A stretch of 64,000 bases of DNA, from the NCBI GenBank assembly GCA_002337125.1, contig DDFJ01000003.1, positions 248,001-312,000 on the forward strand. The letters run 5' to 3'. Below, piece after piece: positions 62,638 through 64,000 of the stretch. Below the pieces are notes generated by a model. The model did not search any database. It saw nothing but the letters and a program-made list of their open reading frames with translations, and was not told where the DNA came from. A program made the translations under genes and the position numbers. This DNA comes from Chitinophagaceae bacterium UBA1931 (GTDB lineage Bacteria > Bacteroidota > Bacteroidia > Chitinophagales > Chitinophagaceae). Every line of letters starts with the position of its first letter. Position 1 is the first letter of the stretch.

Positions 62638-64000
62638 TCATCTCACAATTACTTCATCAATAAAAATATGCGAAGGCGATCCTGCACTTTCATGCCATGC
62701 AGGTAATACGCCGCCATTCTTTGCACGAATGCGTACATATCTTGCTTCAGCAGTTACATTGGCACCGAGTTCCTGCACAACAGGACCATGTTCATCGGTT
62801 GTAATTTTATTCGTAACTGTTGTTAATGGCTGAAATGTTTTTCCATCATTACTGATTTCAAAAATCACTTCTTTTGGAAAAACAATCCACGGACTTACAT
62901 CCTGCAATACATGAACTGCAACATATTGCACAGGACGAACTTTCAGCAGATCAATCACTGCTACAAAATCTTTGTTGAAATAACTCTGCCAGTCGCCGGT
63001 TTTCCAGTTGGCAGTTCCCATAATGCCATCAATCAACGCTTCTTTACCACCAGCTGTGTACATGGGATGCACACTACTCATTACTTCAATGGTTCTGTCG
63101 CTGGGCACTTTTGTAAATTTCTGTGTAACAACAGGGCTCTTCACTCCATTCTTAATTGCATAAGCTTTTACAAAAGAAGTCTGGTTGATGGAAACAGGTT
63201 GCGTATAACGTACAAATTCTTTTTCTTCAGCTGCATAAGAAACAATACTGTAATAAACTTCTGCTTCAGGATCAAGATCTTTCAGCACAACACTAAGATC
63301 CTGCTTGAATTTATATTCACTCATATCAAAGAACGGCACAGGAACAAATTTCGAATCATCCACTTTTGAATGTGGCATCTCTGCATCTTTTGTTCCTCTT
63401 GTTTTGTTGGGCGTGCTGCTCATTTCAAAAACCATTGAGCCGCCGTTTTCAATATCGGTATGCTTAATAAATGTTTCAGGATGTTGTTTGCCATTTAGCA
63501 AAACATTGTTTACATAAAAGTTTCCGGGCTTGTGATTTTTTGCAGTGATGGTAAATGTTTTTCCATTCTCTAAATGAATTTTCACTTCATCAAACAAGGT
63601 TGTTCCAAGTGCATAAATACCGCTGCCGGGTGTGGGTTGATAAATACCCATTGAGCTTAACACAAACCATGCACTCATTTGTCCGCAGTCTTCGTTACCA
63701 ATTAAACCATCAGGATTGTTGGGATAAAATTCTGTGCAGATTTTATGAATCACTTCCTGTGTGCGCCATGGTCTTCCGCCATAATTAAATAAATAAGCAA
63801 GATGATGACTTGGTTCATTACCATGTGCATACTGACCAACCAAACCTGTTACATCCGATTGCTCTCTTCCACTCAGTTGTTGTGATGTTGTAAACAATTC
63901 TTCCACCTTGCGGAGAAAGTTTTCTTTACCTCCATAAACCTTTATCAATCCATCAATATCCTGCTGTGCAGTAAATGAATAGTGCCAGGAGTTACCTTCA
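62638..64000 (-). CDS. Glycoside hydrolase family 92 alpha-mannosidase (partial, 5' end outside the window)
   Basis: The C-terminal part is visible to the stop at 62638; the frame runs on through base 64000. It shows the GH92 run GNSWHYSFTAQQDIDGLIK at the window edge, then YAHGNEPSHHLAYLFNYGGRPWRTQ, GLIGNEDCGQMSAWFVLSSMGIYQP and a discoidin-like C-terminal domain (VRIRAKNGG). GH92 enzymes are calcium-dependent exo-alpha-mannosidases. The TTG at 63948 is an internal codon, not a start. Presence of PA14-like or chitobiase-type segments in the missing half is unknown. Confidence 0.93.
   Translation of the reverse strand, partial: EGNSWHYSFTAQQDIDGLIKVYGGKENFLRKVEELFTTSQQLSGREQSDVTGLVGQYAHGNEPSHHLAYLFNYGGRPWRTQEVIHKICTEFYPNNPDGLIGNEDCGQMSAWFVLSSMGIYQPTPGSGIYALGTTLFDEVKIHLENGKTFTITAKNHKPGNFYVNNVLLNGKQHPETFIKHTDIENGGSMVFEMSSTPNKTRGTKDAEMPHSKVDDSKFVPVPFFDMSEYKFKQDLSVVLKDLDPEAEVYYSIVSYAAEEKEFVRYTQPVSINQTSFVKAYAIKNGVKSPVVTQKFTKVPSDRTIEVMSSVHPMYTAGGKEALIDGIMGTANWKTGDWQSYFNKDFVAVIDLLKVRPVQYVAVHVLQDVSPWIVFPKEVIFEISNDGKTFQPLTTVTNKITTDEHGPVVQELGANVTAEARYVRIRAKNGGVLPAWHESAGSPSHIFIDEVIVR

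Noticed and set aside
63948..64000. TTG at 63948 as the start of the GH92 gene
   Set aside because: The reading frame continues to the window edge with the GH92-typical GNSWHYSF run; the TTG is an internal codon.
1..64000. tRNA, rRNA, prophage, intact insertion sequences or replication origin
   Set aside because: I read for cloverleaf-like anticodon arms, rRNA segments, transposase or integrase motifs and DnaA-box clusters and saw nothing convincing; a tRNAscan and IS search would be needed to be certain.

Overview
The window looks like chromosome from a Bacteroidota bacterium, most likely family Chitinophagaceae. The base composition is moderately AT-rich. Many secreted proteins have Bacteroidota-style signal peptides ending in A-Q. 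Upstream -7 boxes fit TAnnTTTG. There is a GLPGLI-family protein beside a TonB-dependent receptor, a BlaI/BlaR1-like pair, and a large glycan-degradation operon. The genus is inference only. I saw no rRNA, tRNA, CRISPR array, prophage or intact insertion sequence.

Layout. 1-4.2 kb: the start of a secreted protein resembling a pentameric ligand-gated channel, then a histidine-utilisation operon read leftward (marR-hutH-hutU) with a promoter and palindromic operator in front of marR. 4.3-12.4 kb: a BNR-like propeller protein, small conserved proteins, a DUF4382 lipoprotein, the pyrimidine cluster pyrR-pyrB-DUF486, an outer-membrane barrel, pruA, and prfB with its classical +1 programmed frameshift. 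12.4-16.6 kb: a more AT-rich unit of three exported proteins: a small six-cysteine protein with an 11-C tract in its reading frame, a GLPGLI protein and a TonB-dependent receptor. 16.6-28.9 kb: housekeeping genes (dnaG, PAP2, CYTH, M48 protease, plsY, prmA, pnp, rpsO, two glycosyltransferases) and ftsE. 29.6-34.3 kb: four tandem paralogues of a secreted TonB-C-like domain, a BlaI-type repressor with two palindromic operators, and a BlaR1-like membrane protease fused to an N-acetylmuramoyl-L-alanine amidase, a plug-like segment, a fifth TonB-C-like domain and a GldM-like C-terminus. This is the most unusual system in the window.

34.3-48 kb: more housekeeping genes (purM, ribF, pgi, a sugar nucleotidyltransferase, an ACC-deaminase-like enzyme, lipB, rluD-type, def, ruvX, a four-helix-bundle gene, ubiA-type, a SpoU methyltransferase, a DEAD-box helicase). 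Between 40.9 and 46.2 kb the gene ends are dotted with short arrays of 7-bp units, and four stop codons fall inside such arrays. 48-50.2 kb: small unrecognised genes and a 378-bp array of 18 imperfect 21-bp repeats.

50.2-64 kb: one leftward polysaccharide-utilisation operon running off the window. In order of transcription it is GH92 mannosidase, GH29 fucosidase with PA14, a phosphodiesterase-like enzyme, GH20 hexosaminidase, GH27 galactosidase, GH29 fucosidase, a sulfatase and GH95, closed by a hairpin terminator. The enzymes together would strip fucose, galactose, GlcNAc, mannose and possibly sulfate from a complex fucosylated glycan. No SusC/SusD pair is visible and it may lie beyond 64 kb.
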